From positions 2,024,501-2,088,500 of the forward strand of contig CAHIKZ030002090.1 in NCBI GenBank assembly GCA_903632075.3: a stretch of DNA of 64,000 nucleotides. Direction: 5' to 3'. Made by a program: the position numbers and the translations under genes. Each line of letters begins with the position of its first letter. The stretch's first letter is position 1. The notes below the pieces were generated by a model. That model saw nothing but the letters and a program-made list of their open reading frames with translations. It did no database searches and was not told the origin of the DNA. This stretch comes from Acanthosepion pharaonis. Lineage: Eukaryota > Mollusca > Cephalopoda > Sepiida > Sepiidae. Shown here piece by piece: positions 53,651-63,696 of this stretch.

Positions 53651-54280
53651 TTAACACCGTTTGGCTTCTCGCTTGTCTCCTCAATAAATATTTAAACGCA
53701 TACAAATACATTTAACCTGGGAAGGAAATCGATTGTTCTTCGTAAATTACTTATTCAGAAACCATAGTGTTGTATCTACACCACGCTGGGAACTATCTCA
53801 CGATTTGGGAGTTGCCTTTAATAGTATTTTATTGTTTGATTATATGGATTTTGTTTAAATAATTTTAAAAGAATGTCGCTGGATGAAACACATTCGGATT
53901 AAATTTATCAAAATATTGGCGTTTCGTTTATAAATGCTATGTTAAAATTTAATTATAGCCACGAAAAATACTCTTTATTGAACCTTTCTACACGTTTTAC
54001 GCTCACTGTATTTCTACTCATAGCTTCCTCTGACGCCAAGAGACTGTCTTGTCTGCACTCAGTGAGGGCTAAATTCGCTTGATTTCGAAAATAGATTGCT
54101 GATAATTGCTATAAGGACGGCTACCAGAGAACAATAAGTAAATTACCCGATCAGATTCTACATGTTTAGACATGCTGTCAGGAAGAAACCTTAGAGGAAT
54201 TATTTTTCAAATTGGATCAACACCTTTTTCGCTTGACCATCATACTCCCGATTGTCAATTTAATTTTCTCTGAGAATAGG
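53651..54280. other. unassigned
   Basis: No motif or repeat recognised. Confidence 0.4.
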
Positions 54281-54283
54281 TAA

Positions 54284-54284
54284 C

Positions 54285-54316
<32 letters not shown>

Positions 54317-54374
54317 GGAGGGAAGGAAACACATACACACATGCATATATATATATACATATATATATATATAC
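54284..54374. repeat. (AG)n and (AT)n microsatellites
   Basis: (AG)n 54284-54320 with AC and AT runs to 54374. Confidence 0.9.
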
Positions 54375-54383
54375 ATACATTTA

Positions 54384-54502
54384 CAGGGTGGTCTGAAAGT
54401 CTTGTCACCCATAAATAATATAATTTTCTATTTCAGATGGCTGACACGAGCTCCTGCAGTTTGGAAGAAAGGTGTGGGTGACAAGACTTTTGGACCACCC
54501 TC
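54384..54502. mobile_element. 119-bp mariner-type MITE
   Basis: The left end CAGGGTGGTCTGAAAGTC continues TTGTCACCC. The right end GGGTGACAAGACTTTTGG continues ACCACCCTC. These are ~27-bp terminal inverted repeats with 3-4 mismatches. TA dinucleotides flank both sides (54382-54383, 54503-54504). No coding. Confidence 0.82.
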
Positions 54503-54603
54503 TATATTGTTTGATTCGTTTTCTACAGCTAAGTTATTTAAAGCCGGAAAATATTTTTACATTATAAGAATGTTTTGGTCAATAATAATAGTTTAAATAT
54601 AGC

Positions 54604-54822
54604 TGGGGGAGTGAAAGTGCTTTCATACATTTCACCAAGAGTATTTGCGTGTAAATGAATATAACGCAATAGAAATTGGAACACGGCTCTCCAATTTAAC
54701 AATATCGAGCTATTATTAGTATTATTACAACACCCACACATCCAAGCTTAAAGCACCTGGTATTCCCAAATGGTCACCCATCTAGATACTGACCAGGCTC
54801 AAAGTTGCTAAACATATACTAA
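54604..54822 (-). mobile_element. 5S rRNA-headed SINE
   Basis: Minus strand: AGCAACTTTGAGCCTGGTCA, GTATCTAGATGGGTGACCAT, TTGGGAATACCAGGTGCTTT (5S 3' half, with the conserved GGATGGGTGACC region), then ATTGGAGAGCCGTGTTCCAA, TATTCATTTACACGCAAATA and ACTCCCCCAGCTAT. Same head and body as 25491. Confidence 0.68.
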
Positions 54823-54832
54823 CATCGACCCC

Positions 54833-54872
54833 CTTGAAAATGACCAATGGATTTGGGTGAAAGCGCTTGAAC
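54833..54872 (+). repeat. PLE-end-like motif
   Basis: CCCTTGAAAATGACCAATGG and TTTGGGTGAAAGCGCTTG parallel the ends at 28430-28379 and 19515-19470. Confidence 0.4.
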
Positions 54873-55049
54873 AATAATTCTTATGGATGGTTTCTCTATT
54901 TGTCCCCATAAAAAGAAAAACTGGAAGAACGTTAGAAAATTTCTGCAAAAGACTTGGGAAATAATCCTTGCCCGTTTCTTTTATTTGGGACGAAGAGAGA
55001 AACTAAACTGTCTATCGGGATTATTGTTCCAAGCGTTTCGCCCAACCCA

Positions 55050-55057
<8 letters not shown>

Positions 55058-55118
<61 letters not shown>

Positions 55119-55163
55119 AAGAACTTGCAGATCCTTAAAGGAAACGTCTTTAAAATCTTCTAA

Positions 55164-55226
<63 letters not shown>
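55058..55226. repeat. two (AT)n microsatellites
   Basis: 55060-55114 and 55168-55226, separated by a 53-bp spacer with AAAGGAAACGTCTTT. Confidence 0.95.
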
Positions 55227-55228
<2 letters not shown>

Positions 55229-55729
55229 CTATTTTAATGAATTTTGAAAATGGTATGTAGGTTTCTCAGACATAGATGAGTTTCTAATTCCCTTAAACGG
55301 TTAGTACATTATGGCCATGTTTGTAGTTGATGTCATTCAGGTTTTTTTTTGTGGGGGGTAATAAGGGCTTCTAATATTTTTATATTTAATACAGCATATA
55401 TTACATTTATATTTTCAACAAGGATGTCGTATATTGAAGTTGATATCTTTGTTTAAGAAAAGAATTCAAAGAAGTACTTTGCAGGCATTTTTATAAAACA
55501 TAATCAGAGTGTTCTATTCATTATATGGGTGTGACTGGTGCTGGCTTACTTCATTGTGCTACAAGCTTATACGGCTACTAGCTTACATCATGGGGCTAGC
55601 TTACTTATGATTGCAGCTAGTTTACTTAACCGCTCGGAGTATAAAATAGCCTAGTCGGAACTATACCCCAACTAGGGCACTTTTTCAATACCTGTTTTTC
55701 TTAACTCGAATATAAAAGGTATGGACCCA
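55227..55729. other. unassigned
   Basis: Repeated word AGCTTACTT/AGCTTATA near 55545-55630 suggests a small decayed tandem repeat. No coding. Confidence 0.35.
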
Positions 55730-56040
55730 TTCAACGCTAATCAGTTATCCGTGTTTCTAATAAGATGAGATCTCATCAATTTACAGTTAAGCTGTCCAGA
55801 TGTAGCCGTAAATTCTTTGCTAACAGTTTCTTTTCTCGAACTTCCAGCTCATGGAACACCCTTCCGGCTTCATGATTTCCAGCCAAATTTAATCTGCAAA
55901 AATTTAAATGCAATAATCAATCGCTATCTGCTGTCCATCTGATTATTCTCTGCTTTTTCTACTCATCAATGTTGTTTCTGTTCCTATTTCTTCCACACCC
56001 TTGTATTTTGGTAGCATTACTGACTTCATGGGGTGATATC
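55730..56040 (+). pseudogene. LINE family C, ORF end and 3' UTR
   Basis: Plus-strand blocks: RSHQFTVKLSRCSRKFFANS, FFSRTSSSWNTLPAS, stop, FPAKFNLQKFKCNNQS, then a 3' UTR with CACCCTTGTATTTTGGTAGC. Compare 51040-51300. Confidence 0.72.
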
Positions 56041-56043
56041 GAT

Positions 56044-56045
<2 letters not shown>

Positions 56046-56087
<42 letters not shown>
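56046..56087. repeat. (AT)n microsatellite
   Basis: About 20 units. Confidence 0.95.
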
Positions 56088-56089
<2 letters not shown>

Positions 56090-56192
56090 AACAATAAAAA
56101 ATATTAAAAAATTAAAATCTTCAGACACACTGAGTTGTAGATTAATATTCTTTCGTTTTTTATTATTATTATTTCATTTAGATTCCTCGACT

Positions 56193-56219
56193 AGTTTCGG
56201 CCAAAATGGCCATCATCAG
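56193..56219 (-). repeat. compact hammerhead-like core
   Basis: Minus strand: CTGATGA, T, GGCC, ATTTT, GGCC, GAAACT. All consensus core bases are present with a perfect 4-bp GC stem. It sits between (AT)n arrays without attached coding sequence. Confidence 0.5.
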
Positions 56220-56257
56220 GAAAAGAAATATTTCTGCTTACTGGTAGCAGTGAACTA

Positions 56258-56259
<2 letters not shown>

Positions 56260-56304
<45 letters not shown>
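56260..56304. repeat. (AT)n microsatellite
   Basis: About 22 units. Confidence 0.95.
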
Positions 56305-56307
<3 letters not shown>

Positions 56308-56930
56308 ATCAAGAAGAAAAGCTTAAAAATTCATTTCGGTTGTAATTTAGCTCGTGGATATCTTTATATATTCATCTCTTTAGACCGAAATCAATGAAAT
56401 AAATAAAGACAATTTCGCCGGACTGATATGCTAGATTGACAGGGGCAAAGGAAATAAAGAAAGAAGAGAAGAAAGAAGGAAAGTGACAGATTGTAAAGTT
56501 CTTTTCAAAATGTGAAATAGAAAGAGGGTAAAGAAAGGAAAAGGAAGAAGAAAGAGATTAAAGTGATAGTAGGAAATTAGACTGACCCGGCCAGGAATTT
56601 TCTTTCTTAAAGTGTGGACTTTGTGCATCGGGTTATACAACAAATTGACCAATATGGCCTGTTATTTTTGACAGGGCAAATCAACACAATTACAGATCAG
56701 TTCGTCTAATAAAGAGACCCTTAATTGAAATAATAAATATAAAAATATCAAGCATAAATGAATGATTTTAAATAAAGATAAATAATAAAAATAAAAAAAA
56801 ACTGAGTAAGATAATGTATCGATAATAATACAAAAAATGTTAATTTAGAATTATAGATGTTGTATACATCAGCAAGACAATCATAAATCCGACTACATAT
56901 AAAAAACACAGAAACATGTGATACGAAATA
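56305..56930. other. unassigned, partly purine-rich
   Basis: 56450-56560 is A/G-rich. No gene or repeat family recognised. Confidence 0.4.
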
Positions 56931-56934
56931 TAAA

Positions 56935-56952
56935 TACACACACACACATACA

Positions 56953-57012
<60 letters not shown>
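56935..57012. repeat. (CA)n(TA)n microsatellite
   Basis: CA with TA interruptions 56936-56983, then (TA)n to 57012. Confidence 0.92.
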
Positions 57013-57015
<3 letters not shown>

Positions 57016-57159
57016 GCTACAACTTTATGTATATATATATATTTATGCATCCTCCAAAAGCAACGTTTTAGGGAATTTTAAATTTGTTCTTATGTCTACA
57101 CTTGAAAAACCGTGCGGTCCTTTGATTTAACAACTGGTTACATTTCTGTATTTGATTAT

Positions 57160-57659
57160 AACAATTTTTTCTATCTTCTAGAATGCAGAAGGAAATTATA
57201 AGGGTTTTCCAATTCCTAGGATTCAAAATTGAAATTCCATTAACCTTAAGTTAGTCAGTTTCTTAGATATCACTTTCAACCTCACTAACAACTCATATAA
57301 GGCATTTAACAAAGAAAATCAAAATCCTATTTATATTAATGTAAACTCAAATCACGCAAACTCAATAATTAAACAAATCCCTTACACTGTAAACAACAGA
57401 ATAAATAAATTATTGTCTAACAACAATTTAATGAGAACAAAACAACTTATAACGATGCTCCCAGCAAGATAAATTTCAAACAAAAATTGGTTTACTTGTA
57501 ACCTTTGAAAACACAAGTAGAACCAAAAACAGAAAAAGAAAGACGGCATGGTTCAACCTCCACTTTCTGTAGGCTATCTAATGTAAATATTGGTAGATAC
57601 TTTTAAAACTTAGTCGACAAGCACTTTAATCAAAATAACCCTTGTAATTTTTCTTCTTG

Positions 57660-57660
<1 letters not shown>
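57160..57660 (+). pseudogene. retroelement ORF fragment (RT-associated)
   Basis: Plus-strand blocks: SFLDITFNLTNNSYK (57254-57298), NPIYINVNSNHANSIIKQIP (57325-57384), RINKLLSNNN, then after frameshifts NVNIGRYF and DKHFNQNNPCN. The FLDVT.NL, YIN..SNHP..IIKQIP and TNIGK.FL.L.DKHFP order recurs in invertebrate retroelement ORFs just after the RT core. I believe it is a PLE-like group, but class is uncertain. Confidence 0.55.
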
Positions 57661-57691
<31 letters not shown>

Positions 57692-57692
57692 G
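57658..57692. repeat. (ATT)n microsatellite
   Basis: About 11 units directly after the retroelement piece. Confidence 0.95.
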
Positions 57693-57757
57693 CTCTATTG
57701 GTTACATCGAGCTCTCTCGAGATTAATCTCCTCCTTGGAGTTATCCCTACCAGTTAC

Positions 57758-57762
<5 letters not shown>

Positions 57763-57818
<56 letters not shown>
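57763..57818. repeat. (AT)n microsatellite
   Basis: About 28 units. Confidence 0.95.
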
Positions 57819-57820
<2 letters not shown>

Positions 57821-58800
57821 GATGTGCTTGTTTTCGTTCATTCGTAACTTAAAACGACTGAGTAAATGTAGAATCGTCTAATCGGATTGACAAAATGTTT
57901 TCAACATCTGGCTGCTGGCTTTTTTTTTAATATCAGATCGAAAAGATATATCGATCCTTGGTAAAAGCGAAGAATCGATTTGGCCTGAGATTTATCTTCT
58001 GAAAAAAAAAGTTCTTCAATTTTGTCCCAACAATTCTGTAGTCACTCGAGAGAATAAGGGACAAGGTCGAAATCAAATCTGACCTGGCACATGTCACAGT
58101 TCTTGAGGAAAGACTGGAGCCATCCTTACAACTGGTAGTCACGAGCCATGCACTAAATTGCCTTATTGACAACCGATCAGTTTATGATAATTATGAAAAT
58201 AATCGCAAAAGTAACCATAAGAAACTGTCATAATGTCTCCCGGGATCTGAAGCGCAAACAAGTAGGCACATTTATCAGTAAGCAGCGCTTGTTCATCACG
58301 TATATATATATTTGACAAGTCAGTCATGATAGATACGTGCTTGAAATCCCCTGATATCATCGTCACCATAATCATCATCATCTCTTTCACTCTTTCTCTC
58401 TGTCCCTCTCTTTCTCTCTCACACACACACTATCTCTCTCTCACTCACTCCCCTCTCTCTCTATCTCGCACTTTCTCGTATGCACACGTAGAGCGGGAAA
58501 AGCTGCCAACCTTCATTGCGACGAGTGCCGAGACAGAAAGTTGTAAATGTTTCTCGCCATCTCGAGAGATTTCGCCCATTTACAGGTTTGCAAAATATTA
58601 ATCTAATGGATAAAAAATGCCTCTGCTTAAAATAAAATTTCCTGACAGTTCTTGTCAATTCATCAGCCAAATATATTTAAACTTCGTAACATTTCTTTCT
58701 TTCTTTCTTTCTTTATGGTTTGGGTTATGTTGGTGTCTGTTACGAATTATCAATGCTTGGTGAGGTATTTAATGTCAAAAATCAGTGTTTTATTTCACTA
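57819..58800. other. unassigned, with a CT-rich microsatellite
   Basis: (CT)n with CA runs at 58385-58470 and (TTTC)n at 58696-58714. Frames on both strands across it (69-91 codons) are not gene-like. Confidence 0.5.
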
Positions 58801-59053
58801 GAGTCTATAAGTAATCGTTGGTTGGGTTTATACTTGAGGCTATCAATAGATATTGGCCCGATTTATACTTGAGTATATAAGCAGACATTTGCCGGATTTA
58901 CACTCGTGAGAATAGGTAGATATCGGACAGGTTTATAATTGAATCTATTGGAAGAAATGAGTCGAGGCCATGCTTGATCCTATAAGTAGATAATGGTCGA
59001 AGTTGTACTCGATTCTATAGGTAGATATTGGTTGGGTTTATACTTGAGGCTAT
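58801..59053 (+). repeat. 35-bp minisatellite, 7.2 units
   Basis: Seven units, each exactly 35 bp, start at 58801 and repeat every 35 bp to 59045, with a partial eighth (GAGGCTAT). Consensus pieces are GA-TCTATAAGTAGATATTGG and (T)(T)GGGTTTATACTT. Units differ by up to ~40%, but length is strictly kept. Confidence 0.85.
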
Positions 59054-59155
59054 GTGTGTGTGCAAACGGGCATGTAGACAGGTCTAATTTCTCAAGCACC
59101 CATTGCATTTTATCTCTCCATTTATATTTCTCCTTCTCCTCTATATTTTCTCTCT

Positions 59156-59160
<5 letters not shown>

Positions 59161-59218
<58 letters not shown>
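59161..59218. repeat. (AT)n microsatellite
   Basis: About 29 units; only ~20 bp upstream of the second LTR-like repeat. Confidence 0.95.
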
Positions 59219-59224
<6 letters not shown>

Positions 59225-59238
59225 GAAGAGAAGAGAGG

Positions 59239-61125
59239 TGTGGCACCATTTACCGAGGCAGAAAAAGAAAAGAAAGGAAAGAAGGCAAAAGAGAGGCGAG
59301 ACCCAAAACGTGGATGATAAGCAGAACACCACGGCTAAGAGACAATGGATAAAGGATATTTTGATAAGTAACAAATGGCGAAAGAGTGTCATTACAATGA
59401 CAGGGAAATTCTGAGTGGATAAAGGAATCGGGTGTGTTTTGGCGACTGCTGTGTTATCTGGGATGCGTAAACAAACTGCTGGTACGAAAAGGCATCTGAT
59501 TATCAACCACAGACCGACTGACCAAAGAAAAATCCAAAAGAAAATGTTATTTCGATAAATGACGAAAAACAGGTGGACTAAAGGGCTTTGGATAGATATG
59601 AAAAATTAATTGTGTCAAAAGCCGCACACGATGTGTCTACTGACCGATTTCTTTCGACGGAACATCTTTAGCCTGCGATAATAAAATTATGTTATCAGAA
59701 ATATGTACCGAAAGGAAATGAATGGGAACTTAGAAATGTTTCTTTTCGGGGCGACGTCTGGCCGTGTTAAAAAGACCACCCATTCTGATAATTAGCGATA
59801 AGATGACTGACGAAGCCCAGGTGTAGAACAAGAGTTATGACCACCATCGTTCATATTGTCCTGTTTGCGGCTAGAGAAAATGATAACTGCGATTAAGAGG
59901 AAGAAAAGGAAAAGAAAAGATAATTTTTTTTTAGTTAAGCAAGATATTTTTTTTCCTGAAACAAAGCCGCGGATTCGTCCACGCCCGACTAGGACATCAT
60001 TGGTCGAGTGGTGATCACGTGACGCACGAAGGAGGCTGTCGCCGCCCATCCAGAGGATAGGTATGAGAAGCTGCTACGAAGAAGTGAGGAGGGCAGCTCA
60101 CGCCCCTCTGAAGTATGGTGAGAAGGTGGGAGTAAGAAAAGGCTCCCAAAAATGGAAAAGAGTGGAAAATTCCTAACCAGAAATAAAAGAGGTGGATATG
60201 TATTTAGAATTATCGAGGAACCCCCGACGCCGACAAACCCACCCTGGTTTTGGTCGGCGTCCATATAAGCGAAGCCGCAGCGAGCAGAAATGAGTTCAGT
60301 TCAGTTCAGCAGAGTGGAGTTGCAGCAGAGAGTTCGAAGCTCGCAGTGGAAGTTGGTTCCGCCTCGCAGATAGCTGACTTGAAAGATTCACGCACATTCC
60401 GGACTCCTCTTCAATCCAAGAACAATTATTTTGAAGAGCGACTTAGATCCAGACCACCAAAATAAGTTTTTTTCGACTTTCGTCCGAAGACACACCGAAA
60501 AACCAATTTCTTAAAGAGCAAACAACTTGAAGCGTTAAAACTCGCCTAACGGAAAACAACGTGTCCCAATCCATAGAACGGATCGGGAGATGGACGCAGT
60601 CCTATGTATCGAACAACTAGACATAAAGTTTGTTATCTTTTTCTTTGATACCTTGAACTTTTGAGTTTTCATTTTATTTTCTTTTATGCATATTTGTGTG
60701 GTGTCACCCCCGTTGAACCCGATTTGCATTACGGCCCCAACTACTGATTGATCTCGTCTGCCTAAGATCAATTCACAACGTGGGTAGGCAGACTGGAGAT
60801 CAATGCAGTTACTTTGGTAACCAGGCGTTGGAAGCGAGTTGGGAACGAAGAGGCTGATATCAAATCTAACCAGATTCCCACCCGAATCACCAAAAGGTTA
60901 GAACGTCACATTTGGGTGCCGCGACCGATACCAAGCCAGTTGGTCGTCACATGACGAGACAACACGACTGACGCGACAGGCGGACGTCACGTTTGGAGCG
61001 GCGACACCTGAACGGAGCAGCGAGGAACGAACAGCTGGCGCCGCGACGAGGACGTCACAGTTGGTGCCGTGGTAGACCAGGATAGGACGTCACAGTTGGC
61101 GCTGCGTCCAGGGGACGACGTCACA
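59239..61125 (+). mobile_element. large LTR-like repeat with tandem PBS-like leader, copy 2
   Basis: It starts TGTGGCACCATTTACCG, 20 bp after an (AT)n array. Same order as copy 1: TTTTGATAAGTAACAAATGG, CGTCCACGCCCGACTA, GTGATCACGTGACGCACGA, TATA-like CCATATAAGCGAAGCC (60260), TTCACAACGTGGGTAGGCAG, then the CGTCACA/TTGG(T/C)GCCG leader. By eye ~90% or more identical to 11819-13705 with small indels. One leader unit fewer. Nothing gag- or pol-like follows; sequence switches at ~61126 to a PLE end. Confidence 0.62.
60900..61125 (+). repeat. tandem LTR-end / primer-site-like units, copy 2
   Basis: CGTCACATTTGGGTGCCGCG, CGTCACGTTTGGAGCGG, ACGTCACAGTTGGTGCCGTG, CGTCACAGTTGGCGCTGCG and CGTCACAGAGGTGCCG. 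One internal unit present in copy 1 is missing. Confidence 0.55.
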
Positions 61126-61189
61126 GAGGTGCCGCAAACGTTTTTGGTTGTAATGTGCTTTTTTTAGAAAAAATATTATGCTTTATTTT

Positions 61190-62540
61190 CCATAATTTTA
61201 CTACACGTGTTTCTGGTCTCGTGACCGTCTTCAGGTATAAGCGGAAATTTCCACATATTATTAAAAGTAATTAATTTTTTCCTTATGTTTTTCATGTTTA
61301 TGTCAAGAAAGACATTCGGATTACTAACACAAAAACAGAGAATGTATCATATCGAGAATATTTAACATTGAAAAACATAAGGAAAAAATCTCGCAGAGAC
61401 TTAGTATATCATGAGATTTTTTGAAGAGGAACGGATTCCATAAGACAGAAGTTGGTACGAATACCACGAATGTTTGAGAAGGAAATGTTAAAGGGTTTAA
61501 TGGATCTTTTTTTTTAGTTGGTTTAGATAATGATGTTGTTGGGTTTTATGCAATTAATATTTAAATTCTTTTCCTTTGGGATTAATTTAAGTCTTATATA
61601 TTTTAAATAAAAGGAGGTTATGAATTTAACAGTTATTTTTTCTTTTTTAACATTTTATACTCATGTATGTTGACTTGGAAAATCAGTACTTCTTCCAGAA
61701 ATGTAGATATTTGAAAAAATACGGGCCACAAATTTATATTTTAATAAGATTCAATAGCAGCACTTGAGAATTTTCTGTCTAAGTTACATTCTCTTTTAAT
61801 AAGTGTTGCATTCTTTAGATCAAATTTTTGGGTGAATTTATTTCTATGTATAACTAATGCATTTAATAAATTGTTATGCATATTTTTTGGTTCCGATCAT
61901 ATCTATAACAGTTTTGGATGTGATTGTAATTATTTTGATATTGTTAAGATTTGATAATTTTTTGAGATAGTAGATGTTAAAGAGCAGGTTCATTTAGTTC
62001 ATTGTTATTGTTTTTAACAATGTTATTATTTTTGCAGTTGTATATCTTGTACGCATTTCTCATTAGCATTGTGGATGATATAATGTAGATACTGGAGTTT
62101 ATTTTTTAATATTTTCTATGTATATGATTTCTTCAGGTAAATACTGGGGTCTGCAGATTTCTAGCGCTCTTAAACAGAATCCTATAATTATCCCAGAATT
62201 TATCTTCTTACAGTGGTAGGAATAAAAATCAATAAGCACATTCTTGATGGCAGATATTCTTTAAACCTCAAACGTTATTAGTTCTATGTAGCACGATATC
62301 AAGGAAGGATAAAATCTGTTGTGGTTTCGACGTTATTAAGGTTGTTGATAAGATCGGTTACATTTTGCGGATATATTAGTAGAAAATCATGTAGGTATTG
62401 AAAATAAATGAAAATGTGGTAAGATATTTTTGAAAGGCCCTCTTTTCAGACATTCTGAAAAAACGCCAAAATGCCACTAAGAGACGACCCCGTCACTAAA
62501 CAAAATTTTTGTTGATAAAAACTGTACTCGAAGGTGAAAA
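61190..62540 (-). pseudogene. Penelope-like element: RT core to C-terminus
   Basis: Minus-strand order: GSSLSGILAFFQNV (~62480), YLHDFLLIYPQNVTDLINNL (~62410-62350; decayed YxDD box), RALEICRPQYLPEEIIYIEN (~62160-62100), YYLKKLSNLNNIKIITITSK (~61975-61915), KFTQKFDLKNATLIKRECNL (~61840-61780). The last is the post-nuclease block. Towards 61234-61201 comes a hammerhead-like core (CTGAAGA, CGGTC, GAGACCAG, AAAC). The GIY-YIG core is not recognisable, and frames change often. Copies lack any continuous ORF. Confidence 0.7.
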
Positions 62541-62859
62541 AAACATTGATTAGTGATTAAGAAGAGTGTTTTTATGATCTTCTGTGTAAGAATAGCTAAT
62601 ATTGCTTTTGTATGTCTTCTAAGTAAATTTACTACTTAGTATATGTTTTTAATTTATTTAAAAGATCCCCGTGTTTTTTATATGCGATAAGGTAATTGTA
62701 CCAAGAAATGGGGTTGGTTAAGTTATATTTTACTTCCTTTTGATAAATACTTGCAGAATAAAATGCTTACATTTGCTTTGTTAAAGTCCATTAGAAGACG
62801 AAACGCGTCGGCTAAGATAAATTTTCCTTTTGTATTTTATACTAAGTAGTAAATTAACT

Positions 62860-63115
62860 GATGAATTTGTGGTTCCAACAGCTAAACATGGTGACGTGTC
62901 CGTTATGGTGTGGGGTATTTTGGGGAAAGACGGTTGGAAACTGGATTCAGGCCAAGGTTATAATTTAAAAACAACAATATGATTATATTTTGAAAAGACA
63001 TGCATCTGGTTTGCTAATAAATGAAAAAAAATATCAACTTTCAACAGGATAAATTATGTCAAAATTACATCAAGTCAAAAAAAGGAAGAAAAACAAGGGT
63101 GCCCCAATCTTTTTG
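62860..63115 (+). pseudogene. Tc1 transposase fragment
   Basis: AKHGDVSVMVWGILGKDGWK (62881-62940) is the ...SVMVWG.....G block. After a frameshift FQQDKLCQNYIKSKKGRK (63043-63096) is the FQQDNDPKH.SKLC.NYIKSK block with the NDPKHTS part deleted. GGGTGCCCCAATCTTTTTGT at 63098 resembles a Tc1-type terminal repeat. Confidence 0.66.
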
Positions 63116-63122
63116 TCTTTAG

Positions 63123-63126
<4 letters not shown>

Positions 63127-63168
<42 letters not shown>
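63127..63168. repeat. (AT)n microsatellite
   Basis: About 21 units. Confidence 0.95.
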
Positions 63169-63174
<6 letters not shown>

Positions 63175-63185
63175 ACTTGTAATCT

Positions 63186-63398
63186 CTGATGATGGCTTAT
63201 GTAAGCCAAAAATTTAGACAGGATTAACAGTAAAAACATGTCTCAAAATGGTGATTTTCTTTCGTGTTTCGGTGATAATGCTAAAAAGCTTATTCGACAA
63301 TATGAAAGGAATTTACTTAAAATAAATAGACAAAACTTGTCTATATTACTTTATGAAACATGCATTAATGAAAAAATGCTGCCTAAATACACACACAC

Positions 63399-63400
<2 letters not shown>
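63186..63400 (+). pseudogene. PLE 5' end: hammerhead-like motif plus N-terminal codons
   Basis: CTGATGA, T, GGCTTATGTAAGCC, AAAAATT (63186-63212) is followed by a frame with SCFGDNAKKLIRQYERN, RQNLSILLYETCINEKM and LPKYTHTQ, at which the AC/AT microsatellite begins. Compare 46386-46560 and 28236-28428. Confidence 0.64.
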
Positions 63401-63452
<52 letters not shown>

Positions 63453-63462
63453 GTGTGTGTCT
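63400..63462. repeat. (AT)n(GT)n microsatellite
   Basis: (AT)n 63401-63449 then GTGTGTGTGT. Confidence 0.95.
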
Positions 63463-63489
63463 GCAAAGATATATGACAAAGTGTAAAAC

Positions 63490-63535
63490 GTTTTCGTGTG
63501 ACGTGTTTCGTCCCTTAGGAGCTCAGTGGACTACG
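63490..63535 (-). repeat. possible PLE end motif
   Basis: Minus strand: CACTGAGCTCCTAAGGGACG then AAACACGT. A CTGAG, short CC/GG stem and CGAAAC order is like PLE ends, but the GA of the core is missing. Confidence 0.35.
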
Positions 63536-63696
63536 TTTATTTATGTTAATGCGACTACACATGCGCACGAATGACTGATGCTGGGAATTTAAAATTTATA
63601 AATGATTTTTTATTAATTTTCGGTATATAATCTTGTCAATTTCATTTAGATTCCTTTTTTCTTTGTTGTTAAATTTCCCACATTGTTATAACAGAA

